Of a stretch of DNA of 64,000 bases, positions 36,240 to 44,262 are shown piece after piece (position 1 is the first letter of the stretch; every line of letters begins with the position of its first letter). Made by a program: the position numbers and the translations under genes. The stretch covers positions 5,201 through 69,200 of the forward strand of contig JAIVFU010000032.1 of assembly GCA_020829485.1 (NCBI GenBank). The letters run 5' to 3'. The stretch is from Nostoc sp. CHAB 5834. GTDB lineage: Bacteria; Cyanobacteriota; Cyanobacteriia; Cyanobacteriales; Nostocaceae. The notes below the pieces were generated by a model. The model ran no database searches, was not told where the DNA came from, and saw nothing but the letters and a program-made list of their open reading frames with translations.

Positions 36240-38318
36240 TTATTCATCATCCACCTCTGCTTCCTCTACCCATTCTGGTGTAGCCATAGAATCGGAGAAT
36301 TCTGGGAAATCATCTGCAAAACGGATAATTTGTCCGTTGAAAAATACTGCTAGACGTTGAGCTGCGATCGCTACTTCGTCAGGTTCCCAATCAGGTGCGG
36401 GCGTTTGTTTTGGGGGTGGAGGCAAAGCTTGTATCCCATTTCTATTTGCCTCATTTCCATTTGTCCCATTTCCATTTACCCCATTTCCATTTCTTACCGT
36501 CGGCTCAGTTTTTAGTGGTGCTGGTGTCGTTGCTGGTGGTGGATTGCTTGCCTGTGGTGCTGGTGCTGGAGAAGGAATTTGCTGGTTGTAACTGGGAGTT
36601 GGTGGCTGCTGAGGGCGAGTAGAGTCTTTTGGGGGAGGATTTTTTTTGGCTGAGGTAGAGTTTGAAGAAGTTCCTTTTTCTATATTTATCTGGATTTCAC
36701 GCTGGAAAGTCTGCTGGAAAGCTGCCGTAATCATCGGTAGATAAGATTTTCCCTTGTTTCCCTTGTCATACCATGCCTGTTTGATCGCAATTCGAGCCAT
36801 AACACCATCGAACTCTATGAGTTGGCTCATTTGACGCAGCATTTCTTGCCTTGATTTTGGCTGGAGGTTAGCAAGCACCTGTTGCCAAACTTGAGTTAAG
36901 TCATATTGTGCTTCCTCAACAACTTCTGAAGTTACTGGTTCAACGTTCGCAGGTGATATAGGTACAGATTCTGGTTCTGGGATTGGTGGTGAAACTGAGT
37001 TAGCAACAGAATTGTGATTTGTTTGCCGTTCAACTGGAGAAGATGAAGTAACGGGCTGATTTTGGGCAGCCGCTACATGATTGTTTGCAGAATTATGATT
37101 TTTTTGCGGTTCAGCTACCGGTAAAGAAGAGACTGCATGATTTTGGGTAACTGCTGGAGAATAGCTTGGAGATACAACAGGTGTGTTAACTCGCTGCATG
37201 ACACTTGGGGCTTGTGGCTGAATATTCGTCGCACTAGGTAACAATCCTAGTAATGTTACTTCCAACCACAAACGCGGCTGGGTAGTATTTTTAATTTGCA
37301 CTTCAGCTTCTCGCAAGTGTTTTTGTCCTGCCAAAATCACGCTCATATCGAAGTATTGAGCAAACTCAACCAGCGCTGTCCAGGTTTGCTGAGTACAAGC
37401 AACCAAATCGTGGCGATTGGGTGCAGTTCTAGCAATGAGTAAATCGCGGTAGAAGGCGGCGAGATTTTGCAGAAGAGTTAGCGGTTCTCGACCACGATCT
37501 AGAATGTAGTGAGTACAGTCTAGAACTGCTTCGGGTTTATCTTGAGCGATCGCATTTAACAGCCCCAGCAAATCCTGTTCGCTTACTGTCCCCACCAAAT
37601 CCCAAACTCGATCCGGTGTCACTTCACCCGCTAATAAACCCAATTGATCGAGTAGACTTTCGGCATCTCGTAACCCTCCCTGAGCAAGTTGGCCTACCAG
37701 GGTTACAGCATCGGGTGAAATATGAATGTTTTCAAAAGAAGCGATCGCACTTAAATGCTTTACCATCGCTTCTAACTGAATGCGTCTAAAATCAAACCTT
37801 TGACAGCGCGAAATAATCGTTGGTAACACCCGTTGCGGATCTGTTGTCGCCAACACAAAAACTACGTGTCTCGGTGGTTCTTCTAATGTCTTTAGTAGCG
37901 CGTTAAATGCCTGGGTACTGAGCATGTGGCATTCATCGATTACATAAACCTTGTAGCGACACTGCACAGGGGCAAACTGGGCTTTTTCAATCAACTCGCG
38001 GATATTATCTACACCAGTGTTACTAGCCGCGTCGATTTCAATTACATCTAAAGTGTAGCCCTTAGTGATTCCCTGACAAACTTCACACACACCGCAGGGT
38101 TCAGCAGTGGGCTTGTCACTTTTGAGACAATTGAGAGATTTAGCCAGAATCCGGGCACTAGAAGTTTTCCCCGTACCTCTTGGCCCAGTGAATAAATAGG
38201 CGGGGGCGATTTTAGATGTGCCGATCGCGTTCGTGAGGGTGGTAGCGATCGCCTCTTGTCCCACTAGTTCAGCAAAACTTTTGGGGCGATATTTGTGGTG
38301 CAGGGGTTCGTAAGACAT
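36240..38318 (-). CDS. dnaX: DNA polymerase III subunit gamma/tau
   Basis: This clamp-loader ATPase has about 692 residues. It shows MSYEPLHHKYRPKSFAELVG, Walker A YLFTGPRGTGKTSSARIL, zinc-binding Cys cluster in PCGVCEVCQG (with the upstream Cys of NCLKSD), Walker B VYVIDECHMLS, sensor 1 FVLATTDPQRV and the SRC motif IISRCQRFDF. Domain III follows to about 370. Next comes a Pro/Gln/Asn-rich linker with repeated NGNG units, and a tau-like C-terminus. The frame extends to 38345, but the ATG at 38318 fits the family start. No intein interrupts it, unlike some cyanobacterial dnaX genes. Confidence 0.95.
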   Translation of the reverse strand: MSYEPLHHKYRPKSFAELVGQEAIATTLTNAIGTSKIAPAYLFTGPRGTGKTSSARILAKSLNCLKSDKPTAEPCGVCEVCQGITKGYTLDVIEIDAASNTGVDNIRELIEKAQFAPVQCRYKVYVIDECHMLSTQAFNALLKTLEEPPRHVVFVLATTDPQRVLPTIISRCQRFDFRRIQLEAMVKHLSAIASFENIHISPDAVTLVGQLAQGGLRDAESLLDQLGLLAGEVTPDRVWDLVGTVSEQDLLGLLNAIAQDKPEAVLDCTHYILDRGREPLTLLQNLAAFYRDLLIARTAPNRHDLVACTQQTWTALVEFAQYFDMSVILAGQKHLREAEVQIKNTTQPRLWLEVTLLGLLPSATNIQPQAPSVMQRVNTPVVSPSYSPAVTQNHAVSSLPVAEPQKNHNSANNHVAAAQNQPVTSSSPVERQTNHNSVANSVSPPIPEPESVPISPANVEPVTSEVVEEAQYDLTQVWQQVLANLQPKSRQEMLRQMSQLIEFDGVMARIAIKQAWYDKGNKGKSYLPMITAAFQQTFQREIQINIEKGTSSNSTSAKKNPPPKDSTRPQQPPTPSYNQQIPSPAPAPQASNPPPATTPAPLKTEPTVRNGNGVNGNGTNGNEANRNGIQALPPPPKQTPAPDWEPDEVAIAAQRLAVFFNGQIIRFADDFPEFSDSMATPEWVEEAEVDDE

Positions 38319-38670
38319 GGAAAAATAGACTTCAATGCCTTTCAAAGTTAATTAGTAGCACCGAGTCGAGTTTAGGATTCAATTATTTTAGACTCTTGTA
38401 CCTGCTTGGTTTGTACAAATTGCCAGAGCTACTGCACTCAACTAATGCCGTGAATTTTGGCACTCAGGAAAGCAAGCAACCAAAGCTTATCCTCTACTAT
38501 GATTTCAACATCAAAGTATCGAAATTATAGCATATCATTTAGTACATCTGTTCTACAAAATTTGGGAAGATTAAAGAAAGAGACTTGTTCTCAAACCTCT
38601 TTCTTCCTTGTATATATACCGTAGCCTTATAAAAAGGAGGGGACTAGTGGTCTGTCCCATTAGTTATGAA

Positions 38671-38728
38671 GGGTTTGTAGTGAGCGATTTATCGCTCAAA
38701 TCAAGGACTAAAGTCCTTACTACGAACT
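38671..38728. repeat. GTTTGTAGT ... ACTACGAAC hairpin repeat
   Basis: The outer arms gtttgtagt / actacgaac enclose two inner palindromes, gagcgatttatcgctc and aggactaaagtcct. The same modules occur reversed at 42888-42950 and as the core of the elements at 43999, 46605 and 47447. Confidence 0.7.
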
Positions 38729-38777
38729 TTTTTTCTTGTATCATCATCATAGTTGACTCCAATTGTAGGGGTTAAAT

Positions 38778-38820
38778 GAAAGGCGATCGCCCTCGGCCAA
38801 GAGTCCGCGATCGCCTTTCT
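38778..38820. terminator. Hairpin with HIP1 octamer in each arm
   Basis: The arms gaaaggcgatcgc and gcgatcgcctttc form a perfect 13-bp stem around a 17-nt loop. T-rich sequence follows on both sides (ttatttaaa on plus; tttcattt on minus). It could end mutL transcripts, which run leftward from 38973. Confidence 0.55.
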
Positions 38821-38972
38821 TATTTAAATACACGGTAATGCTTTATACTTATTAATAGTTTTATGAGTAATATTACATAGAATTATGGATGAGAAATTGG
38901 TGTAAATTTTTGTGCGATGTCTCTTGACTTGCTGCTTTACGTCTACGCTCTGGAGATGTCTATTGAATAAAA

Positions 38973-40685
38973 TCAAATCCCATGACTTTTACCAATTACC
39001 CAATTACGCCGGAAAAACCGAGCTAAAGCTGATTCTTCTAAAGATAAATAAATTGGCCTTCCGTGGGGACAGGTGCGAGGGTTGCGAGTGCGTTGCCAAT
39101 TATCTAAAAGTGTCTGCATTTCTTGTTGGTTCATGGGTGTACCATTACGAATGGCACTGCGACAGGCGACAGCTACTTGGGCTGTTTGTAAGTCGCCTCC
39201 CCAACTAAGTTCTAAAATTGCTTCTGCACAGTCGTCTTTCTGTCGCAAAGGTGCGGGGATGTTTCGCACTGCCCAAAGTTGTTCGCCAAAGGGTTCTATT
39301 TCTAAACCAATGCGTTGCAGTTGCGATAGTTGCGCTGGCGACAATTGATAAAGAATAATTGGCGGTTCGACTGGGACAAGTTGCCAATCATCACACAATT
39401 GCTCATACAAAACTCGCTCATGGGCAATGTGCTGTTCCACTAACCACATACCACCTGGATGTTCCGCCACAATATAGGTGTTGCTAACTTGAGCGACAGC
39501 TTTTAAGGAGTTAGGAGAGACGCGATTAATTGCGTCTGTATAAGGGTTAAGATTTTGAGAATTGAAATTGTAGCTGCCTTTGGCTTCTGCGGCTTTGAGT
39601 AATTTACTAACTCGTGTGGTGTGGACAGCTTCTTTGAGATTGTTAGAAGAGATGCTGAGTGCTTGGTTAATTGCTTGGGTAATTTGCTCTTGCCAATAAA
39701 TGATTTCGTTGAGGTAAATTTCTGTTTTTGCTGGATTGCGATTCCAGTTAATTTGATCTGGGGAAATGGCAAGATGTAGGAAACAAATTGGATAGCGATC
39801 GCGTGGTAATGTTCTGTGAAATGCTGATAATATTGTTTGCTCTAATTCCGGTGTCTTAACCATCCGTCCGTTAATGGCTACACGTACCCAATCTGGACGA
39901 TGACGATGAGTGCGATCGGGTAATCCTACCACTAAATTTAGTGAGGAGTGGGGAGAGACGCGATTAATCGCGTCTGTACAAGAGTTGGGAGGGTTGGGTA
40001 TTTCGAGTTTTAGTTCTTGCAAATCACCTTGTCGCACTTGGGGTAAAATCTGCGGTAGCAATTGCCCAGTTGTCGCGGCGGGAGAGATGGTGAACCATTG
40101 ACGGTCATTTTGCCAAATCTGCCAAGTAATATGGGGATGACACATAGCGATTTGGTAAATTGTGGCTTGCACGGCTTTCATTTGCTGTGCTGCTGTGGGC
40201 AATCCCTGACGACGAGATAAGCAATTACCGAAAAGATGAGAAACTGTCACCACTGTACCAGGAGCGATCGCAGTTACTTCAACTTGCACAACTTCCCCAC
40301 CATCGCCATAGCTAATCCGCCATCCTAATTTTCCACCCACAGGACGACTCAAAATTTCTAAATCTGCCAGAGTCGTTAAACTGTGTAACGCCTCACCACG
40401 AAATCCTAAACTGTTAATTTTCCATAAATCGGCACTAGAGCGAATTTTACTGGTGCTGTGGGCTGTGGCTGCTTGTTGCAAATCATCTAGGTTCATTCCA
40501 CAACCATTATCTGCAACACGAATTCGCCATTGCTGCGGCCATAACGAAACTACAATTCGCGTTGCACCTGCGTCTAGGGAATTTTCTACTAATTCCCGCA
40601 CCACAGACGCGAAACAGTCGATTACCTCACCAGCTGTAATGAGATATACGACTTCTGTTGGTAGAGCTTGAATAGTAGATGCCAT
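38973..40685 (-). CDS. mutL: DNA mismatch repair protein MutL
   Basis: This is a 570-residue protein. The GHKL ATPase has IAAGEV-like LITAGEVIDCFASVVRELV, NSLDAGATRIVV, VADNGCGMNLDDL, HSTSKIRS and SLGFRGEALHSL. The C-terminal domain keeps the endonuclease-type motifs QHIAHERVLYEQL, ACRSAIRNG and CPHGRPIYLSL, so it should be a nicking MutL as in bacteria lacking MutH. Two Nostoc palindromes are inserted in frame, each encoding TDAINRVSP, at about residues 236-245 (transducer domain) and 381-391 (linker). The start is an ATG at 40685. No mutS is adjacent. Confidence 0.95.
   Translation of the reverse strand: MASTIQALPTEVVYLITAGEVIDCFASVVRELVENSLDAGATRIVVSLWPQQWRIRVADNGCGMNLDDLQQAATAHSTSKIRSSADLWKINSLGFRGEALHSLTTLADLEILSRPVGGKLGWRISYGDGGEVVQVEVTAIAPGTVVTVSHLFGNCLSRRQGLPTAAQQMKAVQATIYQIAMCHPHITWQIWQNDRQWFTISPAATTGQLLPQILPQVRQGDLQELKLEIPNPPNSCTDAINRVSPHSSLNLVVGLPDRTHRHRPDWVRVAINGRMVKTPELEQTILSAFHRTLPRDRYPICFLHLAISPDQINWNRNPAKTEIYLNEIIYWQEQITQAINQALSISSNNLKEAVHTTRVSKLLKAAEAKGSYNFNSQNLNPYTDAINRVSPNSLKAVAQVSNTYIVAEHPGGMWLVEQHIAHERVLYEQLCDDWQLVPVEPPIILYQLSPAQLSQLQRIGLEIEPFGEQLWAVRNIPAPLRQKDDCAEAILELSWGGDLQTAQVAVACRSAIRNGTPMNQQEMQTLLDNWQRTRNPRTCPHGRPIYLSLEESALARFFRRNWVIGKSHGI
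39513..39542 (-). repeat. AGACGCGATTAAT(C/T)GCGTCT palindrome inside mutL, copy 2
   Basis: The palindrome agacgcgattaattgcgtct lies in frame in the linker region and encodes YTDAINRVSP on the coding strand. Confidence 0.85.
39951..39980 (-). repeat. AGACGCGATTAATCGCGTCT palindrome inside mutL, copy 1
   Basis: The perfect palindrome agacgcgattaatcgcgtct lies in frame in the N-terminal half and encodes CTDAINRVSP. The nearby tail preceding it (gtgaggagtggggag) is also repeat-like. Confidence 0.85.
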
Positions 40686-40732
40686 AAATTATAGTTTATA
40701 GCTTTTGGGTTCAAGGTAAGTGGGGGGAGATT

Positions 40733-40760
40733 GGATATTTTTTTATTTGGAAGTCCCTTA
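40733..40760. repeat. Single end of the AGGGACTTCCAA element family
   Basis: The sequence tttttttatttggaagtccctta matches the right end of the element at 17849-18050. No opposite end is seen nearby, so it is a solo end or remnant. Confidence 0.6.
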
Positions 40761-40974
40761 GACTTCTAACAAAAATCTGAATTAGCGAAAAGGAAACCAC
40801 AGATAAACACCGATGAAATATCTGCGTGTATCTGTGGTTTAATCCCTAAAAAATTGACTTTTGCAAGATATCTACTGTGCATTACAGCTTTCTTTACGGC
40901 ATCATGAAAACTAACTGATTGCAACATTAATTAACATTGAATTATCTTACTTTCTGCTTACCTCTAGATGGTGG

Positions 40975-42024
40975 TTAATTACTATCCCTTGTTGCCAAAA
41001 CTTTAGGTGGTTCAGGTTTCAGTAACCCATTCAACAGGGATGCGGGACGTTGACTGTAAGGCCAAGCAAAAGCATGACGGAAAGCTGCATCTTGACAAGC
41101 TTGTAATTGTTCAAAACTGATAATGTTGTAAGTCAAGAGATTCTCATACTCAAACGGTAGACGCACATTGTGCAATCCAGCATTGTCAGTACAGATAGCG
41201 ATATCTACCCCAGCTTCAAAACAACGATCAAAAACTAATTTGAGTTGACGTATATCCTGCAAAGTACCAGTTTTCAGGTAAGTTGTGGGACAAACCTCTA
41301 AACACTGTCCGCGTCTAGCTACATCATTAAGTAACTCTGGATATAGTAGGGGAATTTGGATGCCGTGACCGATTCGCATGAGATAGGGTAACAGTTCGGG
41401 GTAACAACCGGCAGTGGTTTCATATAGATGTCCGGTGGTTTTAACGCCCTGCGATCGCGCATAATCATATAAGCTAACCCATTCTTCTAAGCGATCGGCA
41501 TAATAGCTATCACCCCCCGCTACATCTACTGCACAGACATACTGCTTATTTTGCGCCGCCAAATCAACAATCGCCTTGTTCACCTCATAAGGTAGGCGTG
41601 TGTGCATACAAAGAATTTGGCTAGTAACAATTGGATATTCTGGCTGGTGACTGGCAAGCCCTACTACTTTTACAATTTCTGCCATCTTGTCAATTCTCTG
41701 TGATTGATTTAGATGCTCAGGTGTCCGTAAATAGGGAGTGTAGCGCAGTTCCAGATAAGCCAAATTTTCAAAGATGTAAGCACCCCGCACCAAGCGATAG
41801 ATAAAGTAAGGCAAAGTCTCAACTGTTTGCACACTTTCTACCAAGGTGTGTAATTCTAGATACTCATCTAGGGTGTTGCGTGGACGGGTGTAAAAATCTT
41901 CAAATTGTGAATAGTCAGCAAAGCGGGAAATCAACTCCGAAGAATGTCGCTCAAAATATCGCCATAGAACTCTTGGTACGACCGAGCCGCCCAGATGTCT
42001 ATGTAATTCAGCATATAAAGCCAT
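40975..42024 (-). CDS. Adenosine deaminase-like metal-dependent hydrolase
   Basis: This is a TIM-barrel amidohydrolase of about 349 residues. The N-terminal metal site is MALYAELHRHLGGSVVP, followed by FEDFYTRPRNTLDEYLELH, a barrel His in KTTGHLYETT and the segment VDIAICTDNAGLHNVRLPFEYE, where classic enzymes have STDDP. The changed STDDP motif (CTDNA) suggests a divergent specificity within the family, so adenosine itself is not certain. The longest frame starts at 42069, but MALYAELH at 42022-42024 matches family starts. It is monocistronic. Confidence 0.85.
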   Translation of the reverse strand: MALYAELHRHLGGSVVPRVLWRYFERHSSELISRFADYSQFEDFYTRPRNTLDEYLELHTLVESVQTVETLPYFIYRLVRGAYIFENLAYLELRYTPYLRTPEHLNQSQRIDKMAEIVKVVGLASHQPEYPIVTSQILCMHTRLPYEVNKAIVDLAAQNKQYVCAVDVAGGDSYYADRLEEWVSLYDYARSQGVKTTGHLYETTAGCYPELLPYLMRIGHGIQIPLLYPELLNDVARRGQCLEVCPTTYLKTGTLQDIRQLKLVFDRCFEAGVDIAICTDNAGLHNVRLPFEYENLLTYNIISFEQLQACQDAAFRHAFAWPYSQRPASLLNGLLKPEPPKVLATRDSN

Positions 42025-42390
42025 AGTGGTACTTTTATGTAAAAATTTCATTGATTGTAACAAAAACATAGAAGGAAAAAATCTGGACTCAAAAAAATTT
42101 AGCTCCAGAGAAATGGGAGCGGAGGTTTCCCACCATCTGGATTTTTCAGATAAGGCTTCTGGATTAGAGGCTGTGCGAAGATCGGGATTTTATGCTTATT
42201 TTCTGAAAATCCAGCATTTAGATAGTGTTTTAAGCATAAATAAACTTGACATCATCAAGATTAAATTGATAAGATTAAAAACTTTATTTTTTGTGCTATA
42301 CTTAAAGAAACATTGCTATTGTTGAGGAAGTGAAATATAACAATATATTTTTTCTTTAACGAAGCAAATTCCTGGCAAGGTTGGTATTAA

Positions 42391-42600
42391 TTGAAAATTC
42401 AAGCATTGGAAGTCAAGGCTGGCGATCGCATTATTGCTTACTGCAACAACAAAATGCAAACCTGCAAGGTAAAACGCATTTTAGATCCCGGTCAAGCTAA
42501 TATCACACTATCAGTATTCACCTCTGAGAATTATCGCGGTTGCTCAGTTTCATCTATAGTCCGCTTTCAGAGCAACGCCTTAGTTGATTTAGTAAGTTAA
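42391..42600 (+). CDS. Small conserved hypothetical protein
   Basis: This 69-residue protein starts from a TTG. It contains IQALEVKAGDRIIAYCNNKMQ and CKVKRILDPGQANITLSVF, resembling a small beta-barrel with a HIP1 octamer inside the coding region (GDR). I recognise it only as the kind of short conserved cyanobacterial protein of unknown function. A GCAAGG at 42374-42379 is the only weak ribosome site. Confidence 0.5.
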   Translation: MKIQALEVKAGDRIIAYCNNKMQTCKVKRILDPGQANITLSVFTSENYRGCSVSSIVRFQSNALVDLVS

Positions 42601-43017
42601 AAATCAACTAAACATCCAATATCAAAAATATCTCTAGCTAGCCTATTGTCCAGCCTCAAGCTGGATATAGTTATTATAAGGTGCGATGCCTATGCACAGA
42701 CAAATCAGTTAATTGTGGCTGGATAATTTTGCAGAAAAACGACCTCACACTATAAGCAGTGCAGGCGGAAGTTTTTGAGAAAACTGATATTATGCTCATG
42801 CGCCACGAATAAATGTGATAACTAAGCACAAAGTAATTAGAATTGTGCTTAGTTTATAGTAGTTTGTTAAATTTAAATTGATGAATAAGCAAGTTCGTAG
42901 TAAGGACTTTAGTCCTTAATTCCGTTGCGAGCAATGTTCGCTCTACAAAATTTAGAATAAGATGAGGTTTACTAATTATTTGGCAATGGAAGTTTTAAAA
43001 CTCTAGACAAATAAACT
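42601..43017. other. Intergenic spacer with reversed hairpin repeat
   Basis: No gene is seen. The reversed copy of the GTTTGTAGT hairpin lies at 42888-42950, reading gttcgtagtaaggactttag and then a second half gcgagcaatgttcgctctac. A small palindrome (ccagcctcaagctgg) is at 42650-42664. Confidence 0.5.
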
Positions 43018-43308
43018 ATGAATACAAATATTGTTGCCAAAGTGACGGCTGAAGGAAAACTCGAAATTCCGCCAGAGGTGTTGGTTAAACTCCAACCTTT
43101 GACAGAATATGAAGTCTTGGTTACAGAAGATGAAAGTGTGTTCAAAAAAATTAGTAAACAATTGACTTGGGCACAATTATCAGAAAAAATCGAAACTTTA
43201 GGAGTAGATGCTGATGAACCTACTCTTCAAGAGATTAGTGAGGAGCGATCGCTCCCAACCAAAAATGTAACACCACAACAAGTCAAAAAAGTCAAACAAA
43301 AATTCTGA
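43018..43308 (+). CDS. AbrB/MazE-like antitoxin-type protein
   Basis: In this 96-residue protein the N-terminus NIVAKVTAEGKLEIPPEVLVKL has the swapped-hairpin AbrB pattern (x-V-T-x-x-G-x-L-x-I-P), as in antitoxins. The remainder is helical and basic at the end (TPQQVKKVKQKF). No toxin gene follows; a Nostoc repeat block comes instead. It may be an orphan antitoxin or a small DNA-binding protein. Confidence 0.6.
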   Translation: MNTNIVAKVTAEGKLEIPPEVLVKLQPLTEYEVLVTEDESVFKKISKQLTWAQLSEKIETLGVDADEPTLQEISEERSLPTKNVTPQQVKKVKQKF

Positions 43309-43414
43309 AGCTTAATCGCCGCAATGCTCAAGCAATAAGCAACAGAAAGGTTTGGCTATTTTTTCGATCTAAGAGCGATGTCTACGACAGACTATTCGGC
43401 GTGGCACTGCTAAC

Positions 43415-43505
43415 TGATAAAGCGCGTGGCAAAGCTGTGCCTACGGCTAGCTTCTCTACGAGACGCTCCGCGTAGCTTGCTTCCACGGAGTGGTACGCTA
43501 ACGCA
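43415..43505. repeat. Nostoc interspersed palindrome block
   Basis: A chain of palindromes including agcttctctacgagacgctc and gtagcttgcttccacggagt is of the type dispersed throughout Nostoc genomes. It is noncoding. Confidence 0.65.
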
Positions 43506-43538
43506 TTACTAAGATCACCATCCAATTAATGGCTTTTG

Positions 43539-43853
43539 TTAGTTCTTTTTCACATCACGAGCCATATTGAGAAAGTAGTCGTCAATTTTGGCATTAGGAC
43601 GACGGCGGGTAGTAGTGGCGGAAATTTTAGGAGTGTTATCCTGATTAGTTTCAATTTGCTCTTTTGCAGAAGCTTGTTTTATACCTTGCTGCTGATCAGA
43701 TTCTAAGAAATAACCAGAGCTATTGAATCCAAACAGGTTGCCAAAAAAACCAAAGAAATTTCCGAAAAAATTGGAAACACTTTGGAATAAAACACCAAAC
43801 AAGCCTTGAATCCGAATGAACAAGTTCTGAACAGTTTGAGTTAGACGAAACAT
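43539..43853 (-). CDS. Conserved cyanobacterial hypothetical protein with Phe/Gly-rich amphipathic N-terminus
   Basis: This 104-residue protein has residues 10-48 rich in Phe and Gly in a helical pattern (LFGVLFQSVSNFFGNFFGFF), followed by a polar tail with RRRPNAKIDDYFLNMARDV. This suggests a membrane-peripheral or amphipathic anchor. Similar short proteins are common in heterocyst-forming cyanobacteria and sometimes carry an implausible threonine dehydratase label. The function is unknown. Confidence 0.65.
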   Translation of the reverse strand: MFRLTQTVQNLFIRIQGLFGVLFQSVSNFFGNFFGFFGNLFGFNSSGYFLESDQQQGIKQASAKEQIETNQDNTPKISATTTRRRPNAKIDDYFLNMARDVKKN

Positions 43854-43998
43854 AACAGCACCCTCTATGATTGCCTATTATCATTGTGACTTAATTCCAA
43901 TAAGAGGAATTGGTGCTATGCAAAAAATCTACCAGGCGTAGACGCGAGAGCAGGGAAAATATATTACAGGTTACATTTGAAACATTTATACTTGGCAC

Positions 43999-44142
43999 TA
44001 AGTAGGACGGCGGAGATAATTTGCATGTTTGTAGTAAGGATTTTAGTCCTAAAAGAAGGACTGAAGTCCTTACTACGAACTGGATTACAATAATTTTACA
44101 TTACAAAACACATAGTTTGAATTATTCACGCCGACTTACTTA
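43999..44142. mobile_element. MITE-like element, TAAGTAGGACGGCG family, copy 1
   Basis: This 144-bp element has imperfect terminal inverted repeats: taagtaggacggcggagata at the left and gaattattcacgccgactta at the right. The core is the gtttgtagtaaggattttag ... ccttactacgaac hairpin. Copies are at 46605-46908 and 47447-47588. Confidence 0.75.
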
Positions 44143-44262
44143 CCCAATAACTGCGTCAACTATCTTGCACCTAAATTACTGTACTAGTTTTCCTGATGCA
44201 GCAATTTAATGTTGATATGGAATTAAATATAACCAATTAACCTCATTTAGTAAGCAGAAGTA

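Larger units (their letters stand above)
38346..38972. other. Intergenic region with two hairpin elements
   Basis: There is no gene. It holds a GTTTGTAGT-type hairpin repeat (38671-38728) and a HIP1-containing hairpin (38778-38820), plus the dnaX promoter region near 38346-38450. Confidence 0.55.

Noticed and set aside
36240..38318. Possible intein in dnaX
   Set aside because: The protein reads continuously through the P-loop and DECH region at normal length; no intein blocks are present.
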